NCBI RefSeq assembly: GCF_000759715.1
Contig: NZ_BBLU01000001.1
Span: 310,001 to 374,000, forward strand
Direction: 5' to 3'
From: Demequina mangrovi
Lineage (GTDB): Bacteria > Actinomycetota > Actinomycetes > Actinomycetales > Demequinaceae
DNA length: 64,000 nt
Part shown: piece after piece, positions 15,642 through 24,705 of the stretch
Layout of the letters: the number at the start of each line of letters is the position of its first letter
Numbering within the stretch: the first letter of the stretch is position 1
Notes under the pieces: generated by a model
The model's database searches: none
What the model was told of the DNA's origin: nothing
Seen by the model: the letters and a program-made list of their open reading frames with translations, nothing else
Program-made: the position numbers and the translations under genes

Positions 15642-16994
15642 TCAGCGCACCTCGAGCTTGACGAACATCATCGCGACGAAGCCGAGCGCCACCACCGCGA
15701 TGATGCCGAGCACGCCCCAGATGGTCGCGCCCGTCACCGCGATCGCGACGGTCCACATGAGCGGGGCGAGGAACGACACCGCGCGGCCGGTCGTCGCGTA
15801 GAGGCCGAAGATCTCGCCCTGCTTGCCGGCGGGCGCGACTCGCGCGAGCAGCGAGCGCGAGGCGGACTGCACGGGACCGACGAACAGGCACAGGAACAGC
15901 CCGGCGGTCCAGAAGACGATGCTGCCGAGCGGCTCGAGGAACGCGACCACGAGGCCCGCGCCGATCATCCCGCCCAGCGACCACATGATGAGGGTGCGCG
16001 GGCCGAAGCGGTCGTCGAGGAGCCCGGAGAGCATCGTCGCGAGCCCCGCGACCAGGTTCGCCGCGACGCCGAACAGCAGCACCTCGGTCGTCGAGAAGCC
16101 GTACGCCACCGATGCGATGACGGCACCGAAGGTGAAGACGCCGGCGAGGCCATCGCGGTAGATCGCGCTCGCCACGAGGAACCACAGCATCGGCCGGTCG
16201 GTGCGCCACAGCCCGGCGAGGTCGCGCCACAGGCGCACGTAGCCGCCCACGAAGGAGACCCGCTCCCGCCCCGCCGCGGGAGCCTCCGGCACGTAGCGGA
16301 ACAGCGGCCACGCGAAGGCGACCGTCCACAGCGCGCAGCCGACCGCGATGAGGCGGTAGGCCATGCCGTTGGACGTGTCGAGGCCGAACCAGTCCGCGGA
16401 GTCCGCGATCACCACGAGCACCAGCGCGACGATGCCGCCCGTGTACCCGAAGCCCCAGCCGAGGCCTGAGACCCGGCCCAGGTTCGCGGGCGTGCTCACC
16501 TGGGTGATGAGGGCGTTGTAGTTGACGCCGCCGATCTCCGAGAAGATCGAGCCGATCGCGATGAGCGAGACGCCGAGCACGAAGTAGGGCGGCGCGGCCT
16601 GCACGAAGTACAGGCCGAGCATGCACAGCACCAGCAGCGTGGTCATCCAGCCGAGCCAGCGCTTGCGCTGACCGTCCGTGTCCGCCCGCTGGCCGAGCAC
16701 CGGGGCGAGGATGGCGACCAGCACTCCGGCGAGGGTCATCGCGAGGCCGAAGCCTCCCGACATGTCTGCGCGCGCGAGGTCGTACGCCGGGTCGCCCTCG
16801 CCCAGCCGCGCGACCTCCGGCTGCATGAAGGCCTCGGACTGCAAGTAGAGCGCCGTGAAGACGAACGTGATGATGACGGAGTTGAACGGCTGCGTCGCCC
16901 AGTCCCACAGCGCCCACGCGAGGATCCGGCCCCGATGCGCCGGCCGGCCCTCCGCATCGGCGTCGGCGGTCTGGGGGCTCGCGTCCGAGGTCAT
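15642..16994 (-). CDS. MFS transporter, UMF1/Atg22-like family
   Basis: 450 residues with about 12 predicted membrane helices. The N-terminal WALWDWATQPFNSVIITFVF is characteristic of the UMF1/Atg22-type MFS family. Start ATG 16994 is taken because homology begins shortly after it; the longer ORF to 17075 is Arg-rich and non-coding in look. A weak CACGCT lies 6 nt upstream. By family it is an efflux or amino acid-type carrier; the substrate is unknown. It converges on the deaminase with only 16 bp between stops. Confidence 0.87.
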   Translation of the reverse strand: MTSDASPQTADADAEGRPAHRGRILAWALWDWATQPFNSVIITFVFTALYLQSEAFMQPEVARLGEGDPAYDLARADMSGGFGLAMTLAGVLVAILAPVLGQRADTDGQRKRWLGWMTTLLVLCMLGLYFVQAAPPYFVLGVSLIAIGSIFSEIGGVNYNALITQVSTPANLGRVSGLGWGFGYTGGIVALVLVVIADSADWFGLDTSNGMAYRLIAVGCALWTVAFAWPLFRYVPEAPAAGRERVSFVGGYVRLWRDLAGLWRTDRPMLWFLVASAIYRDGLAGVFTFGAVIASVAYGFSTTEVLLFGVAANLVAGLATMLSGLLDDRFGPRTLIMWSLGGMIGAGLVVAFLEPLGSIVFWTAGLFLCLFVGPVQSASRSLLARVAPAGKQGEIFGLYATTGRAVSFLAPLMWTVAIAVTGATIWGVLGIIAVVALGFVAMMFVKLEVR

Positions 16995-17084
16995 GCGCCA
17001 AGCGTGCCGGTGTCGGGTGAACGATGCGCGACCAACACGCGAACGCACGCTGAACTCTCCGCCTCGAGGTGGCACGATCGTCGT

Positions 17085-18011
17085 ATGACGACGGCAGTGA
17101 CCTGGGATGACGATGTGCTCGCCGGGTACGCCGCGCGCCCGCTCGGCGACGCGACGCTGGTGCGTGCGCTCGACGCGCCCGCGTCACCGCGCGCGGCGGT
17201 GCTCCACGTCCACGGCTACAACGACTACTTCTTCCAGGACGAGCTCGCGCGCTTCCTCACCGGGCAGGGGCTGGCGTTCTACGCGGTCGACATGCGGCGC
17301 GCGGGGCGGTCGCTGCGCGACGGCGACGTCCCGCACCTCATCTCCGACATCGCGGAGCTGGGGGACGACATCGGCGCCGCCGCGGCCGCCGTGGAGGCTG
17401 AGCACCCGGGTCTCCCGCTCATCGTCCATGCCCACTCGAACGGCGGCCTCGCCGCGGCGATCTGGGCCTCGGACCGGCCGTCCCCCGCGCTCGCCGGCCT
17501 GGTGCTCGACAGCCCCTACTTCGACCGCGTCGGACGATGGTCGGAGCGGGTCGCGCTCCGCGCCGTCCCCGCGCTCGCCGGGGTGCGTCCGGCGATGGTC
17601 CTCCACAACGCGCCCTCGCACTACGCGGCGTACCTGCTCGCCGAGGACGGCGGCGGCTGGAGCTTCGACGCGGGCTGGAAGACGCCGGCTGGGGTCCCGG
17701 TCCGGGCCGCGTGGCTGGCCGCGGTCCGCGCCGCGCAGGCACGGGTCGCCGAGGGTCTCGACATCCGCGTCCCCGTGCTGGTGGGGCGCTCCCACAGCTC
17801 CGGCCCAGACTCCCCCGACAATCCGCTGCTCGGCGCCCAGGACACGGTGGTCGATGTCGGCGCGATCGCACGGCTCGCCCCCCGGCTCGGTCCGCGCGTC
17901 ACCGAGACCGTCATCACCGGAGGGGTGCACGAGCTGTCGCTCTCGTCCCCCGTCCCCCGCGCGGCGTACCTCGCCGCCGTCGCCGCCTGGCTCACGGAGG
18001 TGCTCGCATGA
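17085..18011 (+). CDS. Alpha/beta-hydrolase (serine aminopeptidase S33/lysophospholipase-like)
   Basis: 308 residues. HVHGYNDYFFQDELARF gives the oxyanion region, DMRRAGRS follows, the nucleophile is in HAHSNGG (Ser), and a late His lies in GGVHELSLSS. This is the pattern of monoglyceride lipase-like Hydrolase_4 proteins, with substrate unknown. CACGAT lies 6 nt before the ATG, so it may be leaderless. The stop overlaps the ATG of the GDPD gene (ATGA); together they might act on lipid head groups and acyl chains. Confidence 0.87.
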   Translation: MTTAVTWDDDVLAGYAARPLGDATLVRALDAPASPRAAVLHVHGYNDYFFQDELARFLTGQGLAFYAVDMRRAGRSLRDGDVPHLISDIAELGDDIGAAAAAVEAEHPGLPLIVHAHSNGGLAAAIWASDRPSPALAGLVLDSPYFDRVGRWSERVALRAVPALAGVRPAMVLHNAPSHYAAYLLAEDGGGWSFDAGWKTPAGVPVRAAWLAAVRAAQARVAEGLDIRVPVLVGRSHSSGPDSPDNPLLGAQDTVVDVGAIARLAPRLGPRVTETVITGGVHELSLSSPVPRAAYLAAVAAWLTEVLA

Positions 18012-18775
18012 CCCCACGTCCCGCCCACCCCTACTTCGACACGGGCTTCGCCCCGCTCGCCCACCGCGGCTTCTCGCGCGACGGGCTCGAGAACTCGATG
18101 GCGGCCTTCCAGGCGGCGGTGGACCTCGGCTTCCGGTACCTCGAGACCGACGCCCACGGCACCGCGGACGGCGTCGCCGTGGCGTTGCACGACGAGTCGC
18201 TCGACCGCACCACGGACGGCGAGGGCGTGGTGGCCGAGCTGGCGTGGTCCCGGGTCAAGGAGGCGCGCATCGGCGGCGTCGAGCCCGTGCCCCTCCTCGA
18301 GGACGTGCTCGGCACCTGGCCCGACGTCCGGGTCAACATCGACGTCAAGGCCGTGTCCGGCATCGTCCCCGTCGCCGAGGCGATCGAGCGCACCGGCGCC
18401 CATGACCGCGTGTGCGTCGCCTCGTTCTCGGCCGAGCGCCGCGAGGCCACCGTCGACAGGCTCAGCCGGCCGGTGGCCACGTCCGCGGGCACGTCGGAGG
18501 CCGCGCGGTTCTTCGTCGGCGGGCTGCTCGGGCTCGGGACGCTGCGCAGCCTGCGCGAGATCGACGTGCTGCAGATCCCGTGGCGGGTGGGGATGATGCC
18601 GGTGCTGACGCAGCGCCACATCCGCCTCGCGCACGAGGCGGGCAGGTCGGTCCACGTGTGGACCGTCAACAAGCGCGAGGAGATGGAGTCGCTCATCGAT
18701 GCGGGCGTGGACGGCATCGTCTCCGACCGTGCGGACATCCTCCGCGAGGTGCTCGAGTCCCGCGGCATGTGGTGA
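18008..18775 (+). CDS. Glycerophosphodiester phosphodiesterase
   Basis: 255 residues, translationally coupled to the hydrolase by a 4-bp overlap. GDPD signatures are complete: LAHRGFSRDGLENSMAAF (HR and E), FRYLETDAHGTADG (ED), ALHDESLDRTTDG (HD), NIDVKA and HVWTVNK. It hydrolyses glycerophosphodiesters to glycerol-3-phosphate and an alcohol. There is no signal peptide, so it acts in the cytoplasm. Confidence 0.93.
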   Translation: MTPRPAHPYFDTGFAPLAHRGFSRDGLENSMAAFQAAVDLGFRYLETDAHGTADGVAVALHDESLDRTTDGEGVVAELAWSRVKEARIGGVEPVPLLEDVLGTWPDVRVNIDVKAVSGIVPVAEAIERTGAHDRVCVASFSAERREATVDRLSRPVATSAGTSEAARFFVGGLLGLGTLRSLREIDVLQIPWRVGMMPVLTQRHIRLAHEAGRSVHVWTVNKREEMESLIDAGVDGIVSDRADILREVLESRGMW

Positions 18776-18779
18776 GGCC

Positions 18780-19172
18780 GTGAACAAGACCGTCCCCACG
18801 GATGTGCCGGTCGAGGCCTTCGTCGCCGGGGTCGAGCCCGCGCGTCGGCGCGCGGAGGCCGAGTCGGTGGTCGCGCTCTTCACCGAGGTGACCGGGGTCG
18901 AGCCGGTGATGTGGGGGCCGTCGATCATCGGCTGGGGCTCGGTGCACTACCGCTACGCGTCGGGACGCGAGGGCGACATGCCCGCGCTGGGCTTCTCGCC
19001 GCGCAAGGCGCAGCTCACCTTCTACGGCTTCACCGAGACCCCCGAAGGCGCCGGCCTGCTCGCGCAGCTCGGACCGCACACGCGCAGCGTCGCCTGCGTC
19101 TACGTCAAGCGGCTCGACGCGATCGACCTCACGGTCCTGACGGACCTCGCCGAGCTAGCGTTCGCACGTTGA
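18780..19172 (+). CDS. DUF1801 (YdhG-like) domain protein
   Basis: 130 residues from GTG 18780, 4 bp after the GDPD stop. The sequence ARRRAEAESVVALF...VMWGPSIIGWGSVHYRY...ALGFSPRKAQLTFY is typical of the DUF1801 family, whose biochemical role is unknown. It is the third gene of the hydrolase-GDPD operon. Confidence 0.85.
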   Translation: MNKTVPTDVPVEAFVAGVEPARRRAEAESVVALFTEVTGVEPVMWGPSIIGWGSVHYRYASGREGDMPALGFSPRKAQLTFYGFTETPEGAGLLAQLGPHTRSVACVYVKRLDAIDLTVLTDLAELAFAR

Positions 19173-19175
19173 CTC

Positions 19176-19194
19176 CCGTCGATTCCCAATGACA
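19176..19194 (+). repeat. Left arm of a long-range inverted repeat
   Basis: CCGTCGATTCCCAATGACA, starting 4 bp after the DUF1801 stop. An identical copy in reverse orientation lies at 19576-19594. The next 16 bases inward match the partner at 11 of 16 positions. Confidence 0.85.
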
Positions 19195-19247
19195 AAGGTG
19201 AACGGTGTGACAACCCGTGCGCGGCCCTGGTCGGGAGCGCGCGGGCG

Positions 19248-19436
19248 ATGAGCGATGACGACAGGAAGCCGACGATCCGGCCGCGTCCCTTCGCTGCGGG
19301 CATACTGCTCGGCTCCGTCACCGGCTTCCTCATATGGATCGCGACGGGCACGTTCGCCCTCTTCCCGGCCTTCGTGAGCATCGGGTTCGTGCTCGGGCTC
19401 GTGTTCTCCCGGGCGAGCGGCGGCGGCCCGCAGTAG
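19248..19436 (+). CDS. Small two-helix membrane protein
   Basis: 62 residues: a charged N-terminus (MSDDDRKPTIRPRP), then two hydrophobic helices (about 15-33 and 37-55) and a short Ser/Gly tail. This organisation looks coding rather than random, but I do not recognise a family. It lies alone between the arms of a 19-bp inverted repeat and is separated from the upstream operon by 75 bp. Confidence 0.6.
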   Translation: MSDDDRKPTIRPRPFAAGILLGSVTGFLIWIATGTFALFPAFVSIGFVLGLVFSRASGGGPQ

Positions 19437-19575
19437 CCGGCGGCTGCCACTCCGGGACGCCCCGAGCGCCACAGATGGGCCGCACGCTGCCCTTCACCCG
19501 CGGCGGGCGTCGGGTGGCCCCGCCCTACGCGACCCTTGCCCCGCATCGGTCACCCATGATCACACCTGTCACACG

Positions 19576-19594
19576 TGTCATTGGGAATCGACGG
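19576..19594 (-). repeat. Right arm of the long-range inverted repeat
   Basis: Exact reverse complement of 19176-19194, 5 bp from the der stop. The distance between outer ends is 419 bp. Confidence 0.85.
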
Positions 19595-19599
19595 CGGGG

Positions 19600-21075
19600 C
19601 TACTTCTTGCGGCCCCGCTTCTCGCGGACGCGGACCGAGATCTGGATCGGGGTGCCCTCGAAGCCGAAGTTCTCGCGCAGGCGACGCTCGATGAAGCGGC
19701 GGTACTGCGGGTCCAGGAAGCCCGAGGTGAAGATGACGAAGCGCGGCGGACGCGTGGCGGCCTGCGTCGCGAACAGGATCTTGGGCTGCTTGCCCGAGCG
19801 CACGGGGTGCGGGTGCTCCGCGACCAGCTCGCCCAGGAACGAGTTGAGACGGCCCGTGGAGATGCGCTGGTCCCAGCTCGACAGCGCGAGCTCGAGCGCG
19901 GGCAGCAGACGGTTGGTGTGCCAGCCCGTGGTCGCAGACAGGTTGACGCGCGGCACCCACGAGTGCTGCACCATGTCCTTCTCGATCGAGCGCTCGAGCA
20001 GGAAGCGCTCGTCCTCGCCCACGAGGTCCCACTTGTTGAACACGAAGATCATCGCGCGGCCCGCGTCGACCACCTGCTGCACCACGCGCAGGTCCTGGTC
20101 GGTGAGCGGCGTCGACGCGTCGAGCAGCACGAGCGCGACCTCGGCACGCTCGATCGCCGTCTGCGTGCGCAGCGACGCGTAGAAGTCCGCGCCCTTGGTC
20201 ATGTGGACGCGGCGGCGGATGCCCGCGGTGTCTACCAGCGTCCACGTGCGGCCGCCGTACTCGACCTGCTCGTCGACGGGGTCGCGGGTGGTGCCCGCGA
20301 GCTCGTTCACCACGACGCGCTCCGTGCCGGCGAGCTTGTTCAGCAGCGACGACTTGCCGACGTTCGGACGGCCGACCAGCGCGATGCGGCGCGGAGCGTC
20401 CTCGTCGACCTCGATCTCGTGCATCTCGGTCGGCAGCACCGCCATCGCGGCGTCGAGCAGATCGCCCGTGCCGCGGCCGTGCAGCGCCGAGACCGCGATG
20501 GGCTCCCCGAGGCCGAGGTTCCACAGCGCGGCGGCCTCGAGCTCGCCCTGCGGGCCGTCGACCTTGTTCGCGGCGAGCACCACCGGCTTGTCGGCCTTGC
20601 GCAGCAGGCGTACCACCTGCTCGTCGGTCGCGGTCGCGCCGACCATCGCGTCGACGACGAAGACGATCGCGTCCGCCATGTCGATCGCGGCCTCCGCCGC
20701 CTGCGCGACGGAGAGGTCGATGCCGGTGACGTTCTTCTCCCAGCCGCCCGTGTCGAGCAGCGTGAAGTCGCGACCGGCCCACTCGGCGCGGTACGCGACA
20801 CGGTCGCGGGTGACGCCGGGCGTGTCCTCGACGACGGCGAGGCGCTTGCCGATGATGCGGTTGACCAGGGTCGACTTGCCGACGTTCGGGCGACCCACGA
20901 TCGCGAGGACGGGCAGCGCCTCCTCGGTCAGGGGCTCGGGCTCGCCGACGAGGTCCGCGAGGTCCTCCGGGCTGAGGTCGTAGTCCTCGAGGCCGGCGCG
21001 CAGCGCGGCCTCACGGATCTCGTCGAGCGTCTCGGGCGCGTCCGACTCGTGCGGAGCGGGGAGCTCGTCAGTCAT
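19600..21075 (-). CDS. der: Ribosome-associated GTPase Der (EngA)
   Basis: 491 residues. Two tandem GTPase domains, each with G1 ([10 protein letters not shown] and [11 protein letters not shown]), DTGG/DTAG G3 motifs and NKVD/NKWD G4 motifs, then a C-terminal KH-like domain. The length and order match Der, needed for 50S subunit assembly. The acidic N-terminal extension of about 55 residues is common in actinobacteria. The ATG overlaps the plsC stop by 4 bp, making it the last gene of the tyrA-cmk-plsC-der string. Confidence 0.97.
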   Translation of the reverse strand: MTDELPAPHESDAPETLDEIREAALRAGLEDYDLSPEDLADLVGEPEPLTEEALPVLAIVGRPNVGKSTLVNRIIGKRLAVVEDTPGVTRDRVAYRAEWAGRDFTLLDTGGWEKNVTGIDLSVAQAAEAAIDMADAIVFVVDAMVGATATDEQVVRLLRKADKPVVLAANKVDGPQGELEAAALWNLGLGEPIAVSALHGRGTGDLLDAAMAVLPTEMHEIEVDEDAPRRIALVGRPNVGKSSLLNKLAGTERVVVNELAGTTRDPVDEQVEYGGRTWTLVDTAGIRRRVHMTKGADFYASLRTQTAIERAEVALVLLDASTPLTDQDLRVVQQVVDAGRAMIFVFNKWDLVGEDERFLLERSIEKDMVQHSWVPRVNLSATTGWHTNRLLPALELALSSWDQRISTGRLNSFLGELVAEHPHPVRSGKQPKILFATQAATRPPRFVIFTSGFLDPQYRRFIERRLRENFGFEGTPIQISVRVREKRGRKK

Positions 21076-21770
21076 GCGGGGTCCTTCTCTTCGCGCGCTT
21101 CACGGCGCGGGTCGTCGAGCGGAAGCTCGAGGTCTGTCGTGTCAAGGGTACGGGTCACCTGGTCGCGAAGCGTCTCGGCGAGCCTCTCGGCCGCCCAGGC
21201 CTGCTTCGCACGGCCGCCCCGGACGTCCTCGGGAGGGGTGAGCGTGACGGGCTCGCCGAAGGCCACCAGCAGGCGCCGGCCCGGTCGGGGCCACACGTTG
21301 ACGGACTCGCCGGTGTGCCGGGAGCCCACGATGGCGGTGGGCACCACGGGAGCGCCCGACTGGATCGCGAGCCACGCAGCCCCGCCGTGGACCGCCTCGG
21401 CGGTGCCGCCGCCGCGGGTGCCCTCGGGGAACACGCCGATCACGTCGCCGCGCCGGAGCACCGCAAGGCCCTGCGCGAGCGCCTCGCGACCCGAGCCCTC
21501 GACCGTGATCTGCTGAGCGGCGTTGAGGATCGCGCCGAGCGGACCGGTCATCATGCCCTTGCGGATGAGGAAGTGCGAGCCGCGCGGGATCACGCCGTGC
21601 ACCACCGGCCCGTCGATGAGACCCACGTGGTTGCACACCACGATCGCCGCACCGTCGGAGGGGACGTTGTCGCGCCCGCGCACCTCGGTGCGCCACAGCA
21701 CGCGCGCGAGGAAGCGGCCCACCCAGCGGGACCAGCGAGGGCCCCACCGGCTGGGGACCCGTGCGCTCAC
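21072..21770 (-). CDS. 1-acyl-sn-glycerol-3-phosphate acyltransferase (PlsC-like)
   Basis: 232 residues from GTG 21770, which overlaps the cmk TGA (GTGA). Acyltransferase motifs are NHVGLID (HxxxxD) and FPEGTR, with VVPTAIVG downstream. It transfers an acyl chain to lysophosphatidate at the membrane. The association of cmk, an acyltransferase and der is common in actinobacteria. The longer ORF to 22367 is only read-through inside cmk. Confidence 0.92.
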   Translation of the reverse strand: MSARVPSRWGPRWSRWVGRFLARVLWRTEVRGRDNVPSDGAAIVVCNHVGLIDGPVVHGVIPRGSHFLIRKGMMTGPLGAILNAAQQITVEGSGREALAQGLAVLRRGDVIGVFPEGTRGGGTAEAVHGGAAWLAIQSGAPVVPTAIVGSRHTGESVNVWPRPGRRLLVAFGEPVTLTPPEDVRGGRAKQAWAAERLAETLRDQVTRTLDTTDLELPLDDPRREAREEKDPA

Positions 21771-22495
21771 TCCCCTGCCTCGGCTCCGGCTTCCTCGGCC
21801 TCGCCGTCCTGCGCGCCCTCGCCCCGGACCTCGGCCACCAGGTCGAGCACGGCCTGGACGGCCTCCTCGATGGTGAGCTCCGAGGTGTCGAGCGTGTGGA
21901 CGCCGTCGGCGGCCGTGTGGAACTGCACCACCGTCGAGTCCTTCTTGTCGCGTCCGAGCACCGCCTCGCGCACGGTGGCGAGGTCGGCGCCCTCGCCGGC
22001 GCGGCGCGCGACGCGGATCTCCTCGTCGGCGGTCATGAGGATGCGGACGTCGGCGTCGGGCGCGATCACGGTGGTGATGTCGCGGCCCTCGGAGACCACG
22101 CCGCGGCCATCGGAGTACCCGCCCTCGAGCTCCGCCGCGATGACGTCGCGCTGCCACTGCCCGAGCGCCGCACGGGCCTCGAGGTTGGTCGCGACCTTCG
22201 ACACCGTGAGCGCGACCGAGTCGGAGCGGATGAGCGAGCTCACGTCCTCGTCCTCGAGCAGCACGCGCGGGTTGCGCGGGTCGAGCACGAGCGAGACGTT
22301 CATGGTCTCCACCAGCGCCGCGACGTCGGACTCCTGTGCGAGGTCGACGCCCTCGCGCATGCACCACAGCGTCGCGACGCGATAGGTCGCGCCTGTGTCG
22401 AAGTAGGCGAGCTTGAGGCGGCGCGCGACCTCCTTGGACACCGTCGACTTGCCGGTCCCCGCGGGTCCGTCGATCGCGATCGAGATTCCAGTCAT
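21767..22495 (-). CDS. cmk: Cytidylate kinase
   Basis: 242 residues. P-loop GPAGTGKST at residues 9-17, followed by FDTGATYR and the SEGRDITTVIAPDADVR region typical of (d)CMP kinase. It phosphorylates CMP and dCMP. The Glu/Gly/Ala-rich C-terminal tail ([18 protein letters not shown]) is an extension beyond the family core. The ATG overlaps the tyrA stop (ATGA). Confidence 0.97.
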   Translation of the reverse strand: MTGISIAIDGPAGTGKSTVSKEVARRLKLAYFDTGATYRVATLWCMREGVDLAQESDVAALVETMNVSLVLDPRNPRVLLEDEDVSSLIRSDSVALTVSKVATNLEARAALGQWQRDVIAAELEGGYSDGRGVVSEGRDITTVIAPDADVRILMTADEEIRVARRAGEGADLATVREAVLGRDKKDSTVVQFHTAADGVHTLDTSELTIEEAVQAVLDLVAEVRGEGAQDGEAEEAGAEAGE

Positions 22496-23544
22496 GATGC
22501 AGCGATCTCCCAACCCTGCCGTTCGAGCGCCGCGATGAGGTCCGCGGCGCGCGCGGGCAGCACGTAGAGCGTCGTCAGTCCCACCGGCTGCCGCGGCGAG
22601 TGCTCGATGGAGATGTCCTCGACGTTGACGCCGACCTCGGCCGTGTGCGACAGGAGCCGCAGCAGCTGGCCGGGCGTGTCGGGCACGATGACGGTGACGG
22701 GCGTCCAGTCGCGGCTCGCGCCGCCGTGCTTGCCCGGGATGCGCGCGACCTCGAAGCGGCCGCGGTCGATGAGGTCGGTGAGCGCCTCGCCGATGTCGTC
22801 GGCCTCGCGCACGTCCTCGAGGTCGTCGATGATGTGGCCGAGCGTCTCGATGAGGTGCGTGCGGTTCATGCGGGCGATGTCGGCCCACATCCCCGGCAGC
22901 GAGCCCGCGATGCGCGTGACGTCGCGCAGGCCCTGGCCCGCGAGGGCGACGTCGTCCGCGTCGAGGATGCCGAGCGCGGCGGCCACCGCCGACGCCGCGA
23001 CCTGCGGCGCGTGGGACACGCGGGCGACCGCGGCATCGTGCGCCGAGGCCTCCATGGTGACGACGTCGCACTGGAGCACCTCGGGCACGCGCGAGACCAG
23101 CGCGACGGCCTCTGCGGTCGCGCCGTTGGGGCACAGCACCCACGGGCGCGCCTTGAACAGGTCGCCCTGGGCCCCGAGCCCGCCCGAGATCTCGCGGCCC
23201 GCCATGGGGTGCGAGCCGACGTAGCGGGACGAGGCGCCGGTGGCGGCGGCCGCGTCGGCGATCGGGGCCTTGACGCTCGCGACGTCCGTCACGACCGCTT
23301 CGGGGTACCGGCCGAGCGCGGCGGCCACCACGGCGGGCGCGGCGGACGGGGGCACGGCGACGATGACCAGCTCGGGGGCGTCGTCGCCCGGGGCTCCGCC
23401 CGCGCCGATCGAGCGCGCGAGCGCCTGCGCCTCAGGGTCGTTGTCCTCGATGGTGACGTCCCAGCCCTCGGCGGCGAGGCCGATGCCCAGGCTCGCGCCG
23501 ATGAGTCCGGCGCCGACGATGTGCGTCCGCGGTGGGTTCTGCAT
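22492..23544 (-). CDS. tyrA: Prephenate dehydrogenase with C-terminal ACT domain
   Basis: 350 residues. The NAD(P) motif is VGAGLIGASLGIGLA, the active-site segment is GSHPMAGREISG, and residues about 280-350 (VTVIVPDTPGQLLRLL, VNVEDISIEHS) form an ACT domain that usually binds tyrosine as feedback inhibitor. It converts prephenate to 4-hydroxyphenylpyruvate. It lies 7 bp after the aroH stop, so the chorismate-to-prephenate and next steps are encoded together. Confidence 0.96.
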   Translation of the reverse strand: MQNPPRTHIVGAGLIGASLGIGLAAEGWDVTIEDNDPEAQALARSIGAGGAPGDDAPELVIVAVPPSAAPAVVAAALGRYPEAVVTDVASVKAPIADAAAATGASSRYVGSHPMAGREISGGLGAQGDLFKARPWVLCPNGATAEAVALVSRVPEVLQCDVVTMEASAHDAAVARVSHAPQVAASAVAAALGILDADDVALAGQGLRDVTRIAGSLPGMWADIARMNRTHLIETLGHIIDDLEDVREADDIGEALTDLIDRGRFEVARIPGKHGGASRDWTPVTVIVPDTPGQLLRLLSHTAEVGVNVEDISIEHSPRQPVGLTTLYVLPARAADLIAALERQGWEIAAS

Positions 23545-23551
23545 GCCGCTC

Positions 23552-23914
23552 CTACTGGGCGAGGTCGCGGCGCAGGCTCACGGCGTCGCGCAGGTACACG
23601 TGGGCGATCTCGTCGCGCGGACGGTCGAGGTGCGCGTGCATCATGACGCGGACCACGCGCGGCAGCGCGCCGGGGACCGCCATCTCCTGCGCGCACATGA
23701 GCGGGACGGCCCCGAAGCCGAGGCCTCGGGCGGCGGCCGCCGGGAAGTCGCTGACGATGTCGGGCGTGCACGTGAAGATCACCGAGATGAGGTCGTCGGT
23801 GTGCAGCGCGTTCTCCTGCATCATCGCCTCGACCAGCTCGGTGGTCCGCTCGTGCAGATGGGACTTCTCGTCGCGGTCCAGGGTGATGGCGCCACGGATC
23901 GCACGGATGGTCAT
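23552..23914 (-). CDS. aroH: Chorismate mutase, AroH type
   Basis: 120 residues, the size of monofunctional AroH mutases. Landmark residues are present: RAIRGAIT near the N-terminus, CAQEM (Glu) and VVRVMMH (Arg), and HVYLRDAV (Tyr) near the C-terminus. It rearranges chorismate to prephenate. The start at 23914 rather than 23923 is favoured because TACGAT at 23922-23927 overlaps the upstream ATG and sits 7 nt from the chosen one. Confidence 0.95.
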   Translation of the reverse strand: MTIRAIRGAITLDRDEKSHLHERTTELVEAMMQENALHTDDLISVIFTCTPDIVSDFPAAAARGLGFGAVPLMCAQEMAVPGALPRVVRVMMHAHLDRPRDEIAHVYLRDAVSLRRDLAQ

Positions 23915-23921
23915 GGCGCCC

Positions 23922-23927
23922 ATCGTA
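23922..23927 (-). promoter_or_regulatory. Leaderless -10 element of aroH (TACGAT)
   Basis: TACGAT on the minus strand, 7 nt before ATG 23914. It may drive aroH-tyrA-cmk-plsC-der. Confidence 0.6.
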
Positions 23928-23955
23928 TCGGTCGCGGCGGCGCCCGACGGGCGCG

Positions 23956-24705
23956 TCACATCCCGGCGATGTCCATGAGCCGGCCGACCTCGCCAGGCGA
24001 CAGCTCCCGCACCTCGCCCGGCGCCATCGTGCCGAGCCTCAACGGGCCGAACTGGGTGCGGACCAGCTCGAGCACCGGGTGGCCCACCTTGTCGAGCATG
24101 CGGCGCACGATGCGGTTGCGGCCCTCGTGCAGCTCGACCTGGACGAGCGACGAGTCCTTCGCGACGTCGAGCACCGTGCACGCGGTGGCGCGCACGGGAC
24201 CGTCGTCGAGCTCGATGCCCTCCTTGAGCTGCGTGGTGACGTGCTTGGACACGCGACCCTTCACCTTCGCGACGTAGACCTTGGACACACCGTGCGTGGG
24301 GTGCGCGAGCCTGTTCGCGAGCTCGCCGTCGTTGGTGAGCAGCAGCAGCCCGGTGGTCTCGGCGTCGAGCCGGCCCACATGGAACAGCCGCTCCTGGTAC
24401 TGCGAGACGAACTGGTCGAGCGCGGGACGGCCCTGCGGATCGCTCATGGTCGACACCACGCCGAACGGCTTGTTGAGCACCACGGTGAGGTGGCCCGCGG
24501 CGACGGAGATGCGCTCGCCGTCGACCGCGATCACCACGGCCTCGGGGTCCACGCGCACGCCGAGCTGATCGACGACCTCGCCGTCGACGGTCACGCGGCC
24601 GCGCTCGATGAGCTCCTCGCACTTGCGGCGCGAGCCGACGCCCGCCGAGGCGAGCACCTTCTGGAGCCGGACGCCCTCGGGGCGGTGGATCTCGAGATCA
24701 GCCAT
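23956..24705 (-). CDS. rluB: 23S rRNA pseudouridine synthase, RluB/RsuA family
   Basis: 249 residues. An N-terminal S4 RNA-binding domain (RLQKVLASAGVGSRRKCEEL) is followed by the catalytic segment GRLDAETTGLLLLTNDG with the active-site Asp. It makes pseudouridine in 23S rRNA, probably the RluB site. The ATG shares one base with the scpB stop (TGATG), so it is coupled to scpAB, the usual actinobacterial neighbourhood. Confidence 0.94.
   Translation of the reverse strand: MADLEIHRPEGVRLQKVLASAGVGSRRKCEELIERGRVTVDGEVVDQLGVRVDPEAVVIAVDGERISVAAGHLTVVLNKPFGVVSTMSDPQGRPALDQFVSQYQERLFHVGRLDAETTGLLLLTNDGELANRLAHPTHGVSKVYVAKVKGRVSKHVTTQLKEGIELDDGPVRATACTVLDVAKDSSLVQVELHEGRNRIVRRMLDKVGHPVLELVRTQFGPLRLGTMAPGEVRELSPGEVGRLMDIAGM

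Noticed and set aside
21770-22367. Extended N-terminus for the PlsC-like acyltransferase (431 residues)
   Set aside because: The extra sequence is an out-of-frame reading of cmk. The GTGA overlap at 21770 and the family's length support the short form.
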